This document shows, in pieces, positions 25,487-32,796 of a stretch of DNA of 64,000 nucleotides. The stretch spans positions 26,382 through 90,381 of the forward strand of contig CALLPC010000004.1 of assembly GCA_938015525.1 (NCBI GenBank). The letters run 5' to 3'. How positions within the stretch are numbered: position 1 is the first letter of the stretch; each line of letters begins with the position of its first letter. The notes beneath the pieces are model-generated. The model had not been told where the DNA came from and ran no database searches. It saw nothing but the letters and a program-made list of their open reading frames with translations. The DNA is from an uncultured Dehalococcoidia bacterium (GTDB lineage Bacteria; Chloroflexota; Dehalococcoidia; Tepidiformales; Tepidiformaceae). Position numbers and translations under genes: made by a program.

Positions 25487-25501
25487 TGCGCCCAGCGGGG
25501 G

Positions 25502-26059
25502 ATGGAGGCGCACGTGAGCGAAATCGGGACGTACCGTTTGGAGTTGACGGCGCGGCTGCGCTCGGTGACGGACGACCTCGCCTGGGTGGTGCGGGGGCTG
25601 GTGGAGGAGCAGGCGCACTACCGCCCGGTTGCGGGGGAGTGGTCGATCCACGAGCACCTTGCGCACCTGCGGGATATGGAGCAGGAGGTGTACCTGCCGC
25701 TGCTCCGGTGGGCGACGGTGCCGGAGATGCTGGACCCGCGAGACTACAGCCGGAGGGAGTGGCGGGAGCGGCGGTACGACCCGGGGGAGCCGCTGGCGGC
25801 GGTGATGGCGGATATCCAGCGGATGCGGGATGAGGAGCTGGCGATCTTCCGGGCGATGGGCGATGCGACGTGGACGCGCTACCGGACGGACACGCGCTGG
25901 GGGCCGCTGACCTGCCAGTGGATCGCGGAGGTGATGTACCGCCATGCGCTGGACCACCTGCAGGGGGTCATGGCGCTGGTGGGCGACCTGCACCTGGCGG
26001 CGCTGGAGCCGCCGCCCATCGTCGTGGGCGGTTACATCGGCGGCGGGGCGAACCGGTGA
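25502..26059 (+). CDS. DinB/YfiT-like metal-binding four-helix protein
   Basis: A 185-residue DinB-superfamily protein. The metal-ligand His residues are spaced as in the family: WSIHEHLAHLRDME around residue 50 and MYRHALDHLQG near residue 150. Such proteins are putative thiol-dependent S-transferases or hydrolases (bacillithiol or mycothiol type). No specific reaction can be assigned. A GTG at 25514 is an alternative start. Its stop overlaps the start of the CitE-like gene (GTGA). Confidence 0.8.
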   Translation: MEAHVSEIGTYRLELTARLRSVTDDLAWVVRGLVEEQAHYRPVAGEWSIHEHLAHLRDMEQEVYLPLLRWATVPEMLDPRDYSRREWRERRYDPGEPLAAVMADIQRMRDEELAIFRAMGDATWTRYRTDTRWGPLTCQWIAEVMYRHALDHLQGVMALVGDLHLAALEPPPIVVGGYIGGGANR

Positions 26060-26874
26060 GGCGGCTGCGCAGCATCATCGCGGTGGGGAGCGGCGGCCTC
26101 GATGCGGCGCAGGACGCGCTCGGGTCGGCGGCGGATGCGCTCCTGCTGAGCGTGGCGGATGCGCGGGTGCCGCTGGACGCGGCGCGGCGGAACGCGGCGG
26201 CGGTGCTGGGGGCGGCGGGGCAGGCGGAGCGGGCGGCGCTGCTGACGGTGAACCACCCGAAGACGCGGCTGTTGCGGGAGGACCTGGATGCCCTGCTGAG
26301 CCCGCTGGTCCGGGGGGTGCTGTTGCCCCACGCGGTGGAGGCGCAGGATGTGCGGGACGCGGCCGTCGCGCTGCGGGAGTTCGAGCTCCGGCGGGGGATC
26401 GAGCCGGGCGATACGGCGGTGTTCCCGGTGATTGATACGGCGCGGGGGCTGCTGCATGCGGAGCAGATTGCCATGGCGGCGCCGCGGGTGGGCGGCCTGG
26501 TGCTGCACGCGGAGCGGCTGGCCCGGGACCTCGGGGCGCGGCCGGAGCAGCGCGGCGACCGGCTGGCGTACGCACGGGGCAAGGTGGTGGCGGTCTGCCG
26601 GGGGCTCGGCATCATGCCGCTGGTGACGAGCGACGGGCTGGAGCTGACGTACCTGGCGCAGTGCGGGTTCGCGGGCGCCGTGCTGCCGGATGTGCGGTAC
26701 GTGGCGGCGGCGAACGCGGCGTTCGCGCCGGCGCCCCTGGTGAAGGACCGGGCGAACGCGGCGGTGGAGGCGTACGAGGCGGCGCGGGCGGAGGGGGCGT
26801 GGGCGGCGCGGTTCGAGGACGAGGTGGTCGATGCGGAGGCGGCGCGTAAGCTGCGCCACCTCATCGGGGAGTGA
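26056..26874 (+). CDS. CitE/HpcH-HpaI-like aldolase-fold protein with altered active site
   Basis: A 272-residue protein that follows the CitE/HpcH-HpaI TIM-barrel layout: RSIIAVGSGGLDAAQDA, DALLLSVADARV, the TVNHPKT strand, and RVGGLVLHAERLARDLGA. The metal-binding acid normally in a liEt motif is here in PVIDTARG, and the second acidic position is also changed, so activity on citramalyl- or malyl-CoA is doubtful. Its GTG start overlaps the DinB stop in GTGA. It converges on the FmdB-like gene. Confidence 0.7.
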   Translation: MRRLRSIIAVGSGGLDAAQDALGSAADALLLSVADARVPLDAARRNAAAVLGAAGQAERAALLTVNHPKTRLLREDLDALLSPLVRGVLLPHAVEAQDVRDAAVALREFELRRGIEPGDTAVFPVIDTARGLLHAEQIAMAAPRVGGLVLHAERLARDLGARPEQRGDRLAYARGKVVAVCRGLGIMPLVTSDGLELTYLAQCGFAGAVLPDVRYVAAANAAFAPAPLVKDRANAAVEAYEAARAEGAWAARFEDEVVDAEAARKLRHLIGE

Positions 26875-26887
26875 GCGGGGGCCGGGG

Positions 26888-27187
26888 TCAGCCCGGTTCG
26901 GGGGGCAGGTCCTTGGCGAGTTTCTCGTAGCGGCGGGCGTATTTGCCGACATCGGGCGGGGGCCCCATGGCGGCGTCCACTTCCTTGCCGTACTTCGCCT
27001 CGGCTTCGGCGATCTTGTCTTTGAGGGTCTGGTGGCGGACGAAGGCGCTGACGACGCGGCGCATTTCGTGGCCGCGCTGGCGGCCGGCCTCGGGGCAGGG
27101 AGGCGGTTCGACCTGGGCGAGGACGGTGCGGGTGAAGACCTCGGCCATGGCCCCGCATTTGGCGCACTTGAACTCGTAGAGCGGCAT
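26888..27187 (-). CDS. FmdB-family zinc-ribbon protein
   Basis: A 99-residue protein with the FmdB N-terminus MPLYEFKCAKCG (CXXC knuckle). The second knuckle is degenerate: only one further Cys (PPCPEAG) is seen, followed by GHEMRRVVSAF. The C-terminal half is a charged helix. FmdB proteins are small putative regulators named after formamidase and amide operons. An amidase occurs about 9 kb away but is not linked. The start has TAGGAT exactly six bases upstream and no ribosome site. Confidence 0.78.
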   Translation of the reverse strand: MPLYEFKCAKCGAMAEVFTRTVLAQVEPPPCPEAGRQRGHEMRRVVSAFVRHQTLKDKIAEAEAKYGKEVDAAMGPPPDVGKYARRYEKLAKDLPPEPG

Positions 27188-27199
27188 GCGCGGATCCTA
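27188..27199 (-). promoter_or_regulatory. Leaderless-type -10 (TAGGAT, 6 nt from ATG)
   Basis: On the minus strand TAGGAT (27199-27194) is followed by six bases and the ATG at 27187. Confidence 0.5.
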
Positions 27200-27227
27200 G
27201 CGGCTGTGGGGGAGCTTGCGAAGGCGG

Positions 27228-27246
27228 GCCGGCGGGTTTCGCCGGC
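27228..27246 (-). terminator. Hairpin after trxB
   Basis: Arms GCCGGCG and CGCCGGC (7 bp) enclose a five-base loop and begin 12 bases after the trxB stop. There is no U-tract. Confidence 0.4.
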
Positions 27247-27257
27247 GCCGGCGTGCG

Positions 27258-28202
27258 TTACGCGTGGCGCTCGGGCCGGGCATCGAGGCTCGCGAGGTAG
27301 TGCTCGGCGCTGATGGCCGCGGTAGCGCCGTCGCCGGCGGCGGAGATGAGCTGGCGGGCGGCCTTCGTTCGGAGGTCGCCAGCGACGAAGAGCCCGGGGA
27401 GCGCGGTGGTCATCTCGAGGTCGACGATGGCGTGACCGCCCGGGTCGAGGGGGACGAGGTCCTTGAGGAGGTGGGAGTTGGGCACCTGGCCGATGAAGAT
27501 GAAGACGCCGTCGATGGGGACGGTCTCGGTTTCGCCGGTGCGGAGGTTGCGGAGCCGGACCCGTTCGACGGATTCGGTGCCTTCGATGGCGTCGACGACC
27601 GTGTTCCAGCGGAAGCGCATTTTCGGCTCGGCGAAGGCGCGCTCCTGCAGGATGGCGCTGGCGCGGAGGGTATCGCGGCGATGGACGACGGTGACGGTGC
27701 TGGCGTAGCGGGTGATGAAGAGGCCTTCATCGATGGCGGAGTCGCCGCCGCCGACGACGATGACGTCCTTGCCGGCGAAGAAGGCTGCATCGCAGGTGCC
27801 GCAGTAGGAGACGCCGCGGCCGGTGAACTCGGCCTCGCCAGGGACGCCGAGCTTGTTGTAATCGGCGCCGGCGGTGACGATGACGGCGCGGGCGGTGATG
27901 GTGCGTTCGGAGGTCGCGAGTTCGAAGCCGCCGCCGGGGAGGGGGGTGAGCCGGTCGACGGGCTCGTAGACGAACTCGGCGCCGAATTTTTCGGCCTGGC
28001 GGAAGATGAGCTGGGCGAGGTCGAAGCCGTTGATGCCGTCGGGGAAGCCGGGGAAGTTTTCGACGGTGTCGGTGGTGGCGATCTGGCCGCCGATGACCTT
28101 GCCTTCGAAGATGATGGTTTTGCGGCGGGCGCGGGCTGCGTAGATGGCGGCGGTGAGGCCGGCGCCGCCGGCGCCGATGATGGCGATGTCGTAGTCGCTC
28201 AT
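27258..28202 (-). CDS. trxB: Thioredoxin reductase
   Basis: FAD enzyme that reduces thioredoxin with NADPH. In the 314-residue protein are the FAD motif IIGAGGAGLTAAIYAARA, the redox disulfide in YCGTCDA, the NADPH motif VVGGGDSAIDEGL with HRRD, and the C-terminal VAGDLRTKAARQLISAAGDG. Second gene after trxA on the same strand, 76 bases downstream and separated by a strong hairpin. A CGGAG ribosome site precedes the ATG. Expression probably follows the CsoR-family operator upstream of trxA. Confidence 0.96.
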   Translation of the reverse strand: MSDYDIAIIGAGGAGLTAAIYAARARRKTIIFEGKVIGGQIATTDTVENFPGFPDGINGFDLAQLIFRQAEKFGAEFVYEPVDRLTPLPGGGFELATSERTITARAVIVTAGADYNKLGVPGEAEFTGRGVSYCGTCDAAFFAGKDVIVVGGGDSAIDEGLFITRYASTVTVVHRRDTLRASAILQERAFAEPKMRFRWNTVVDAIEGTESVERVRLRNLRTGETETVPIDGVFIFIGQVPNSHLLKDLVPLDPGGHAIVDLEMTTALPGLFVAGDLRTKAARQLISAAGDGATAAISAEHYLASLDARPERHA

Positions 28203-28223
28203 GGGGTGCTCCGGGGAGTGGAA

Positions 28224-28250
28224 GCGGCCGCCGGGTGCCCGGGCGGCCGC
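28224..28250 (-). terminator. Strong hairpin between trxA and trxB
   Basis: Arms GCGGCCGCC (28224-28232) and GGCGGCCGC (28242-28250) pair perfectly over 9 bp, and the loop can extend the stem through GGG/CCC with one bulge. There is no U-tract. It could be a partial terminator or an RNA-stability element that sets the trxA:trxB ratio. Confidence 0.45.
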
Positions 28251-28278
28251 TGGGGTTGAGACGGGTGGGGTGCCGGGC

Positions 28279-28605
28279 TCAGGCGAGGGCTTCGTCGAGC
28301 CGCTTTTTGAGGTCGCTCTTCGGGCGGAAGCCGACGATGGTGCCTTTGAGTTCGCCGCCTTTGAAGATGAGGAGGGAGGGGATGGAGCGGATGCCGAATT
28401 TGGCGGGGACCATCGGGTTTTCGTCGGTGTTGATTTTGAGGAAGTTGACCTTGCCGGCGTACTCCTGAGCGAGCTCTTCGACGATTGGGGCGACCATGCG
28501 GCAGGGGCCGCACCAGGGCGCCCAGAAATCGACGAGGACGGGGAGGTCGGATTTGACGACGTCGTGCTCCCAGGTGGCGTCGGTGACTTCGCGGACTTCG
28601 GACAT
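28279..28605 (-). CDS. trxA: Thioredoxin
   Basis: A 108-residue disulfide reductase with the active site FWAPWCGPCRMVAP, the buried Asp in VLVDFW and the cis-Pro in SIPSLLIF. The ATG at 28605 is favoured by length and by AAAGGAA eight bases upstream; an upstream ATG would add 17 non-conserved residues. First gene of trxA-trxB. The CsoR-type palindrome lies 63 bases before the start, overlapping the likely -10 TATATT. Confidence 0.96.
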   Translation of the reverse strand: MSEVREVTDATWEHDVVKSDLPVLVDFWAPWCGPCRMVAPIVEELAQEYAGKVNFLKINTDENPMVPAKFGIRSIPSLLIFKGGELKGTIVGFRPKSDLKKRLDEALA

Positions 28606-28667
28606 GGTGGCAGTTCCTTTCCCGGCGTGGCTGCCGCGGGGATTGCGGTGATGCACCGGCAGTGCGA

Positions 28668-28688
28668 ATATACCCCCGAGGGGTATAT
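28668..28688. promoter_or_regulatory. CsoR-family operator in the trxA/csoR divergent region
   Basis: Perfect inverted repeat: ATATACCCC (28668-28676), CGA, GGGGTATAT (28680-28688). This is the classical CsoR-type box (TAN-C-rich/G-rich-NTA). It contains candidate -10 hexamers for both directions, TATATT toward trxA and TATATG toward the regulator, so one bound tetramer could silence both. Confidence 0.8.
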
Positions 28689-28717
28689 GGAGTCAAGCCC
28701 GGACATGGAGGCGGCAG

Positions 28718-28996
28718 GTGAACGATGAGGAGATGAAGCGGCTGCTCGACCGGCTGGCGCGGGTGGAGGGCCAGGTGCGGGGGCTGCGGAAGATGCTGGA
28801 GGAGCGGCGGTGCTGTGAGGACGTGCTGACGCAGCTGCTGGCGGCCCGGTCCGGGCTGGAGAGCGCCGGGCAGCTGGTGCTGGAGCGCCACCTGAATGAC
28901 TGCGTGCTGGGGGAGGGGCGGGTGGATGAGCGCACGGCGGAGCGGCTGCGGGAGGCGCTTCGGCTGTGGAGCCGGCACAGCGAGCGGGGGGTCTGA
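28718..28996 (+). CDS. CsoR/RcnR-family (DUF156) metal- or persulfide-sensing repressor
   Basis: A 92-residue all-helical DNA-binding repressor. The N-terminal helix has RLARVEGQVRGLRKML. The sensing residues have the CsoR copper spacing: Cys33 (in RRCCEDV), His58 and Cys62 (in ERHLNDC). The extra Cys32 next to Cys33 and the target genes (thioredoxin system) also leave a CstR-like persulfide role open. The GTG start has GGAGGCGG upstream. It is divergent from trxA with the palindromic operator between, so self-repression and control of trxAB are likely. No copper ATPase or sulfur-transfer gene lies near. Confidence 0.88.
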   Translation: MNDEEMKRLLDRLARVEGQVRGLRKMLEERRCCEDVLTQLLAARSGLESAGQLVLERHLNDCVLGEGRVDERTAERLREALRLWSRHSERGV

Positions 28997-28997
28997 T

Positions 28998-30092
28998 TCA
29001 GGCAGGCTGGTCGGTGGCCCAGTCGGCGGCGAGCCGCTGGAGGAGGTCGGCGGCGCGCTCCATGGCGCGGGCGGGGTCGGGTTCGAGGGAGGTGAGGGTG
29101 CGGGCGCCGGGGAGGTCGGCGCGGCCGGCGAGGAGGACGACCGGCTTCCCGGCGGTGCGGGCGGCTTCGATGATGCGGCCGGTGACTTTGCCGGCGAGGG
29201 ACTGGCGGTCGTAGCTGCCCTCGCCGGTGATGACGAGGTCGGCCGCCTGGAGGCGCTCGCGGAAGCGGCTGAGGCGGGCGACGATGTCGAAGCCGCTTTC
29301 GATGGCGGCGCCGAGGAAGGCGTGGAGGCCGCCTGCCAGGCCGCCGGCGGCCCCGGCACCGGGGAGGTCGCGGAGGTCGATGCCGGTAACGCGGCGCGTG
29401 ACGGCGGCGAACCTCTCGAGCGCTTCTTCCAGGATGGCGACTTGGGCCGGGGATGCGCCTTTTTGGGGTGCGAAGACGCGGGCCGCGCCGGCCGGGCCGC
29501 AGAGCGGGGAGCGGACGTCGGCAGCGACGACGATGGGGAAGCTGCCGAGCCAGGCTGGCGGGGTCCAGGTGATGTGTTCGAGGCGGACGAGAGGGCCGCC
29601 GCCGGGCGGGAGGTCGGCGCCGGCGGCATCGAGGAGCCGGGCGCCGAGGGCGCGGAGGGCGCCGGCGCCGGCGTCGGTGGTGGCGCTGCCGCCGACGCCG
29701 ATGAGCAGGCGGGGCGGGCGGGCGGCGGCAGCCGCGGCGATGAGTTCGCCGACGCCGAAGGTGTCGGCGTGGAGGGCGTCGCGTTCGGCTGGTGCAAGGT
29801 GGTAGAGGCCGTTGGCCTGGGCGGCTTCGATGACGGCCTCGCCGGATTCGCGGAGGCGGAGGTAGCGCCCGAGGACGGGGCGGCCGAGGGGGTCGTGGAC
29901 GACGACGGCGGTGGTATCGGCGGGGACGGCGCGACGGAGCGCATCGAGGAGGCCGGGTCCGCCATCGGAGAGGGGGAGGAGGTCGAGCTGCCAGCCGGGG
30001 CGGCTGGCCCGGATGCCAGCGGCGATGGCCCGGGCGGCTTCGTCGGCGGAGAGGCTGCCTTTGAACTCCTGGGGAGCGATGAGGACGCGCAC
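28998..30092 (-). CDS. Glycerate kinase (GarK/GlxK family)
   Basis: ATP-dependent phosphorylation of D-glycerate; enzymes of this Gly_kinase family mostly give 2-phosphoglycerate. In the 364-residue protein are the N-terminal IAPQEFKGSLSADEAARAI, LPLSDGGPG, the Gly-rich IGVGGSATTDAGAGAL and GSYDRQSLAGK. The GTG start is one base after the stop of the 57-residue membrane protein, so they are cotranscribed. It ends two bases from the convergent csoR-like gene. Confidence 0.93.
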   Translation of the reverse strand: MRVLIAPQEFKGSLSADEAARAIAAGIRASRPGWQLDLLPLSDGGPGLLDALRRAVPADTTAVVVHDPLGRPVLGRYLRLRESGEAVIEAAQANGLYHLAPAERDALHADTFGVGELIAAAAAARPPRLLIGVGGSATTDAGAGALRALGARLLDAAGADLPPGGGPLVRLEHITWTPPAWLGSFPIVVAADVRSPLCGPAGAARVFAPQKGASPAQVAILEEALERFAAVTRRVTGIDLRDLPGAGAAGGLAGGLHAFLGAAIESGFDIVARLSRFRERLQAADLVITGEGSYDRQSLAGKVTGRIIEAARTAGKPVVLLAGRADLPGARTLTSLEPDPARAMERAADLLQRLAADWATDQPA

Positions 30093-30093
30093 G

Positions 30094-30267
30094 TCAGCTG
30101 AGCCAGAGGCGCCAAGCGGCGATGAGGACGATGGCGATGATGTAGCCGTAGGCGACGTTGCGGAGGAACCGGAGGGTATCGCGGGCGCGCTGGTTGCGGA
30201 AGACGACCGCCATCACGATGGTCACCGCGAAGAACGTGACGATGGCGAGGGCGAGGAGCGACTTCAT
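30094..30267 (-). CDS. 57-residue two-helix membrane protein
   Basis: I translated this small gene by hand. It starts with ATG at 30267, encodes MKSLLALAIV and so on for 57 residues, and ends in TGA at 30096-30094. Two strongly hydrophobic segments (about 3-22 and 38-55) are separated by a basic loop FRNQRARDTLRF, so both ends probably face one side. Its stop lies one base before the glycerate kinase GTG, and the SnoaL-like gene ends 27 bases upstream, which supports real translation. There is no recognised family. It may assist transport or anchoring near the kinase. Confidence 0.6.
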   Translation of the reverse strand: MKSLLALAIVTFFAVTIVMAVVFRNQRARDTLRFLRNVAYGYIIAIVLIAAWRLWLS

Positions 30268-30294
30268 TTGGGGGCCGGCGCGCCGGGGCAGGGC

Positions 30295-30690
30295 TCAGCT
30301 GTCGCCGACGACGGTGCGGCTGGCGAACCTCCACCCCTCGGGGGTGCGGCGGAGTTCGTCGCGGTAGATGGCCGTGACGAGGATGGAGGCGGGGGGCTGC
30401 TCGCCGGGGGTCAGGCGGAGGAGCATGAGGTAGCAGGAGCCGGTGGCGGCATCGCCGTCGCCGTCGAGGACGAGGTTGTTGGTCCAGTGGCGGGCTTTGA
30501 GGCGGCTGGCGAAGGCGGTCCCGAATCCCTGGAGCTGTTCGCGGCCGGTGAAGGTGCCGGTGGCGGAGGAGAAGGTGCCATCGGGGGTGAAGCAGGCGGC
30601 CCAGGCGGCGCCGTCGCCGGCGTCGATGGCATGGTTGTAGCGGGCGTAGAGCTGCTGGATTTCGAGCTGGTCGTCGACGGCGAGGGGCAT
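30295..30690 (-). CDS. SnoaL/NTF2-like domain protein
   Basis: A 131-residue alpha+beta barrel protein. The start LEIQQLYARYNHAIDAGDGAAWAACF with DGTF and the strands HWTNNLVLDGDGD and EGWRFASRTV match SnoaL-like polyketide-cyclase or steroid-isomerase-fold proteins. Function is undefined. ATG 30690 has GGAGGT about ten bases upstream. First gene of an operon with the 57-residue membrane protein and glycerate kinase. Confidence 0.8.
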   Translation of the reverse strand: MPLAVDDQLEIQQLYARYNHAIDAGDGAAWAACFTPDGTFSSATGTFTGREQLQGFGTAFASRLKARHWTNNLVLDGDGDAATGSCYLMLLRLTPGEQPPASILVTAIYRDELRRTPEGWRFASRTVVGDS

Positions 30691-30773
30691 GGGGCAGGGG
30701 GACCTCCGGGGATGGTGCGCCGGCGGGCGGCTGCTGGCGTACGATAGGGCAATCGCTGGAGAAGGGCACGGGG

Positions 30774-31427
30774 ATGCGCGGTTTTGGGTTCGGTGCACTG
30801 GTCGCGGGGGTCGCGCTGCTGGCGGCCGGCTGCGGAGGCGGGGAAACGGGGTACCCGGAAGGGCTGGCGGACGGGGCGTACGACCTGGAGGCGATGGCGC
30901 TGCGTGAGGAGGACCTGCCGCCGGGGTTCGAACGGCAGAGCCCGGGCGAGTTTGGGAATGCCGCGTGGGCCTCGGTGTTCCAGACGGACGACGTGGAGGC
31001 GAAGCTCCGGCAGCTGGAGGCGCAGGGCCGGCAGCGGAACTACGTGACCCTGTTCGGGCCGCAGGGGCTGGGGCCGGTGCTGGCCGTGACGGCGATTTCG
31101 ACGCTCTACGCGGATGCGGGGGCAGCGGAGCGTTCGCTGCGGGAGTTCGCCTGCGGCCTGCCGATCGAGGCGAACGTGCAGCTGGAGCCGCTGCTGGTGC
31201 CAAGGCTGGGCGATGGTTCGAACGGCTTCCTGGAGCGGCAGTTCTCGGAGGGTGCGCCGACGTTCGTGGACGTGACGGTGTGTTTCCGGACGGGGCGGGT
31301 GGTGCACGCCATCCAGGCGACGAGCGTGGCCGGGGTGGAGGACGTGGGGTTCGTGCTCCGGCTGGCGGAGCGGCAGAAGGTGCGGGTGGACGGGGCGTTC
31401 GCGGCGGTGCGGGGGAAGGGCGGCTAG
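30774..31427 (+). CDS. Putative lipoprotein of unknown function
   Basis: A 217-residue secreted protein with a type II signal peptide: hydrophobic stretch and lipobox LAAGC, giving lipid-modified Cys about residue 20. The mature part has no recognised domain; it is acidic and has two Cys (in EFACGLP and TVCFRTG) that could form a disulfide. GGAGAAGGG sits eight bases before the ATG at 30774, and TACGAT near 30741 may be the -10. Its stop interlocks with that of the convergent thioesterase in CTAG. Confidence 0.75.
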   Translation: MRGFGFGALVAGVALLAAGCGGGETGYPEGLADGAYDLEAMALREEDLPPGFERQSPGEFGNAAWASVFQTDDVEAKLRQLEAQGRQRNYVTLFGPQGLGPVLAVTAISTLYADAGAAERSLREFACGLPIEANVQLEPLLVPRLGDGSNGFLERQFSEGAPTFVDVTVCFRTGRVVHAIQATSVAGVEDVGFVLRLAERQKVRVDGAFAAVRGKGG

Positions 31428-31846
31428 GGCGAGGCTGCCTGGCGGAGGGCGTAGAGGGTGCGACCCCGGGCGCAGAGGTTGCCCTGGGCATCGGTGATGG
31501 AGACCTCGGCGAAGGCGAGGGAGCGGCCTTTGCGGATGATGTGGGCCTCGGCTTCGGCGCGGGGGCCGTGGACGGGGCGAAGGTAGGTGATGCCGAGGTC
31601 GGCGGTGCCGTTGGGGATGTCGCCGGGCTGGAGGGAGGCCTGGAGGGCGAAGAGCATGGCGATATCGACCATGGCGGCGAGGACGCCGCCGTGGACGGCG
31701 CCGCCGACGCCGGAGAGGGTGGCGGGGGAGGTGTGGAGGGCGATGCGGGCGTAGCCGGGGCGGGCCTCGAGGAGGCTGAGGCCGAGGAGGCGGTGGAGCT
31801 CGGTGGCGGCGAAGCGCTCGGCGAGGTGGGGCGGGACGGCGCCCAT
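31424..31846 (-). CDS. PaaI-like hotdog thioesterase
   Basis: A 140-residue acyl-CoA thioesterase of the PaaI/4HBT group. The motif GAVHGGVLAAMVD carries the catalytic-site HGG and the Asp at its end, and ADLGITYLRPVHG follows, both standard. The gene starts 4 bases after the enoyl-CoA hydratase stop, so it belongs to the AOR-hydratase-thioesterase operon and may release a free acid from the CoA ester made there. It shares CTAG as stop with the convergent lipoprotein gene. Confidence 0.86.
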   Translation of the reverse strand: MGAVPPHLAERFAATELHRLLGLSLLEARPGYARIALHTSPATLSGVGGAVHGGVLAAMVDIAMLFALQASLQPGDIPNGTADLGITYLRPVHGPRAEAEAHIIRKGRSLAFAEVSITDAQGNLCARGRTLYALRQAASP

Positions 31847-31850
31847 GGGC

Positions 31851-32750
31851 CTACCAGGGGGCGGGGGAAGGTTTGGGGGTGTCGGCGGGGGCGCAGCCGT
31901 AGTCGCCGAAGGGGCCGTCGCGCCAGTCGAGGGCGGCCTTGAGGCCTTTTTCGCGGGCGATGCGGCCGAAGGTTTCGCCGCCGGGGCGGACGCGGCCGAG
32001 CTCCTGGATATCGCCGCCGACCTGGAGGGAGGTGCGGAAGCCCATGATTTCGTAGACGCGGTTGATCTGCCGCTTGGTCATCTGGAGCATCGGGCCGTCG
32101 ACGTTGGCGATGCGCTCGGCGAGGGCCTCGGTGACCTCGCAGAGGCGGTCGATGGGGACGGCGCGGTTGGCCCAGCCGAGGGCGGCGGCTTCGCGGCCGG
32201 TGACGCTGTCGCCGGTGTAGAGGAGCTCGCGGACCTTGCGCATGGGGAGGTGCCAGGGGTGGTAGATGATGTCGACGGGGGTCATGGCACGGACGGGCGG
32301 GTAGCCGATGATGGCGTCATCGGCGACGACCATGAGGTCGCACATGGTGGCGAGCTCGGTGCCGCCGGCGAGGCAGTAGCCGTGGACCTGGGCGATGATC
32401 GGTTTGGTGCACTCCCAGAGGAGCCAGTAGCCGCTGAGGAGGTGCTGGGGCCACTGGCCCTGGCCGGGGTGGATGGGGCCGACGTTCGGGAGGCCGGAGC
32501 GTTTTTCGACGTAGTCGCGGTCGTCGGCGGTGCGGGAGATGCCGGAGAGGTCGTAGCCGGCGGAGAAGGCGCGGCCGGAGCCGCGGATGATGATGACGCG
32601 GATGTCGGGGTCGACTTCGAAATCTTTGAGGGCGTCGAAGAGTTCCGCCCGGAGGTTGTGGCTGAGGGCGTTCATCTTCTCGGGGCGGTTGAGCTGGATG
32701 ATGCCGTGGCGCTGCTGCTTGATGGTGAGGATGTCGCGGTAGTCCTTCAT
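31851..32750 (-). CDS. Enoyl-CoA hydratase/isomerase family protein
   Basis: A 299-residue crotonase with GSGRAFSAGYDLSGI and GYCLAGGTELATMCDLMVVADDA. The second active-site region is GYPPVRAMTPVDIIYHPW, unlike typical hydratases, and there is an extra insertion before it. It resembles the larger enoyl-CoA hydratases found in alkylphenol or terpenoid degradation, but the substrate is not clear. ATG 32750 is chosen since similarity starts at MKDYRD. It follows the aldehyde oxidoreductase gene by 46 bases and precedes the thioesterase. Confidence 0.84.
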   Translation of the reverse strand: MKDYRDILTIKQQRHGIIQLNRPEKMNALSHNLRAELFDALKDFEVDPDIRVIIIRGSGRAFSAGYDLSGISRTADDRDYVEKRSGLPNVGPIHPGQGQWPQHLLSGYWLLWECTKPIIAQVHGYCLAGGTELATMCDLMVVADDAIIGYPPVRAMTPVDIIYHPWHLPMRKVRELLYTGDSVTGREAAALGWANRAVPIDRLCEVTEALAERIANVDGPMLQMTKRQINRVYEIMGFRTSLQVGGDIQELGRVRPGGETFGRIAREKGLKAALDWRDGPFGDYGCAPADTPKPSPAPW

Positions 32751-32796
32751 GGCAGCGGGATTGTGGCGCGGCGGGCGGGGGCTGTCGACGGGGCGG

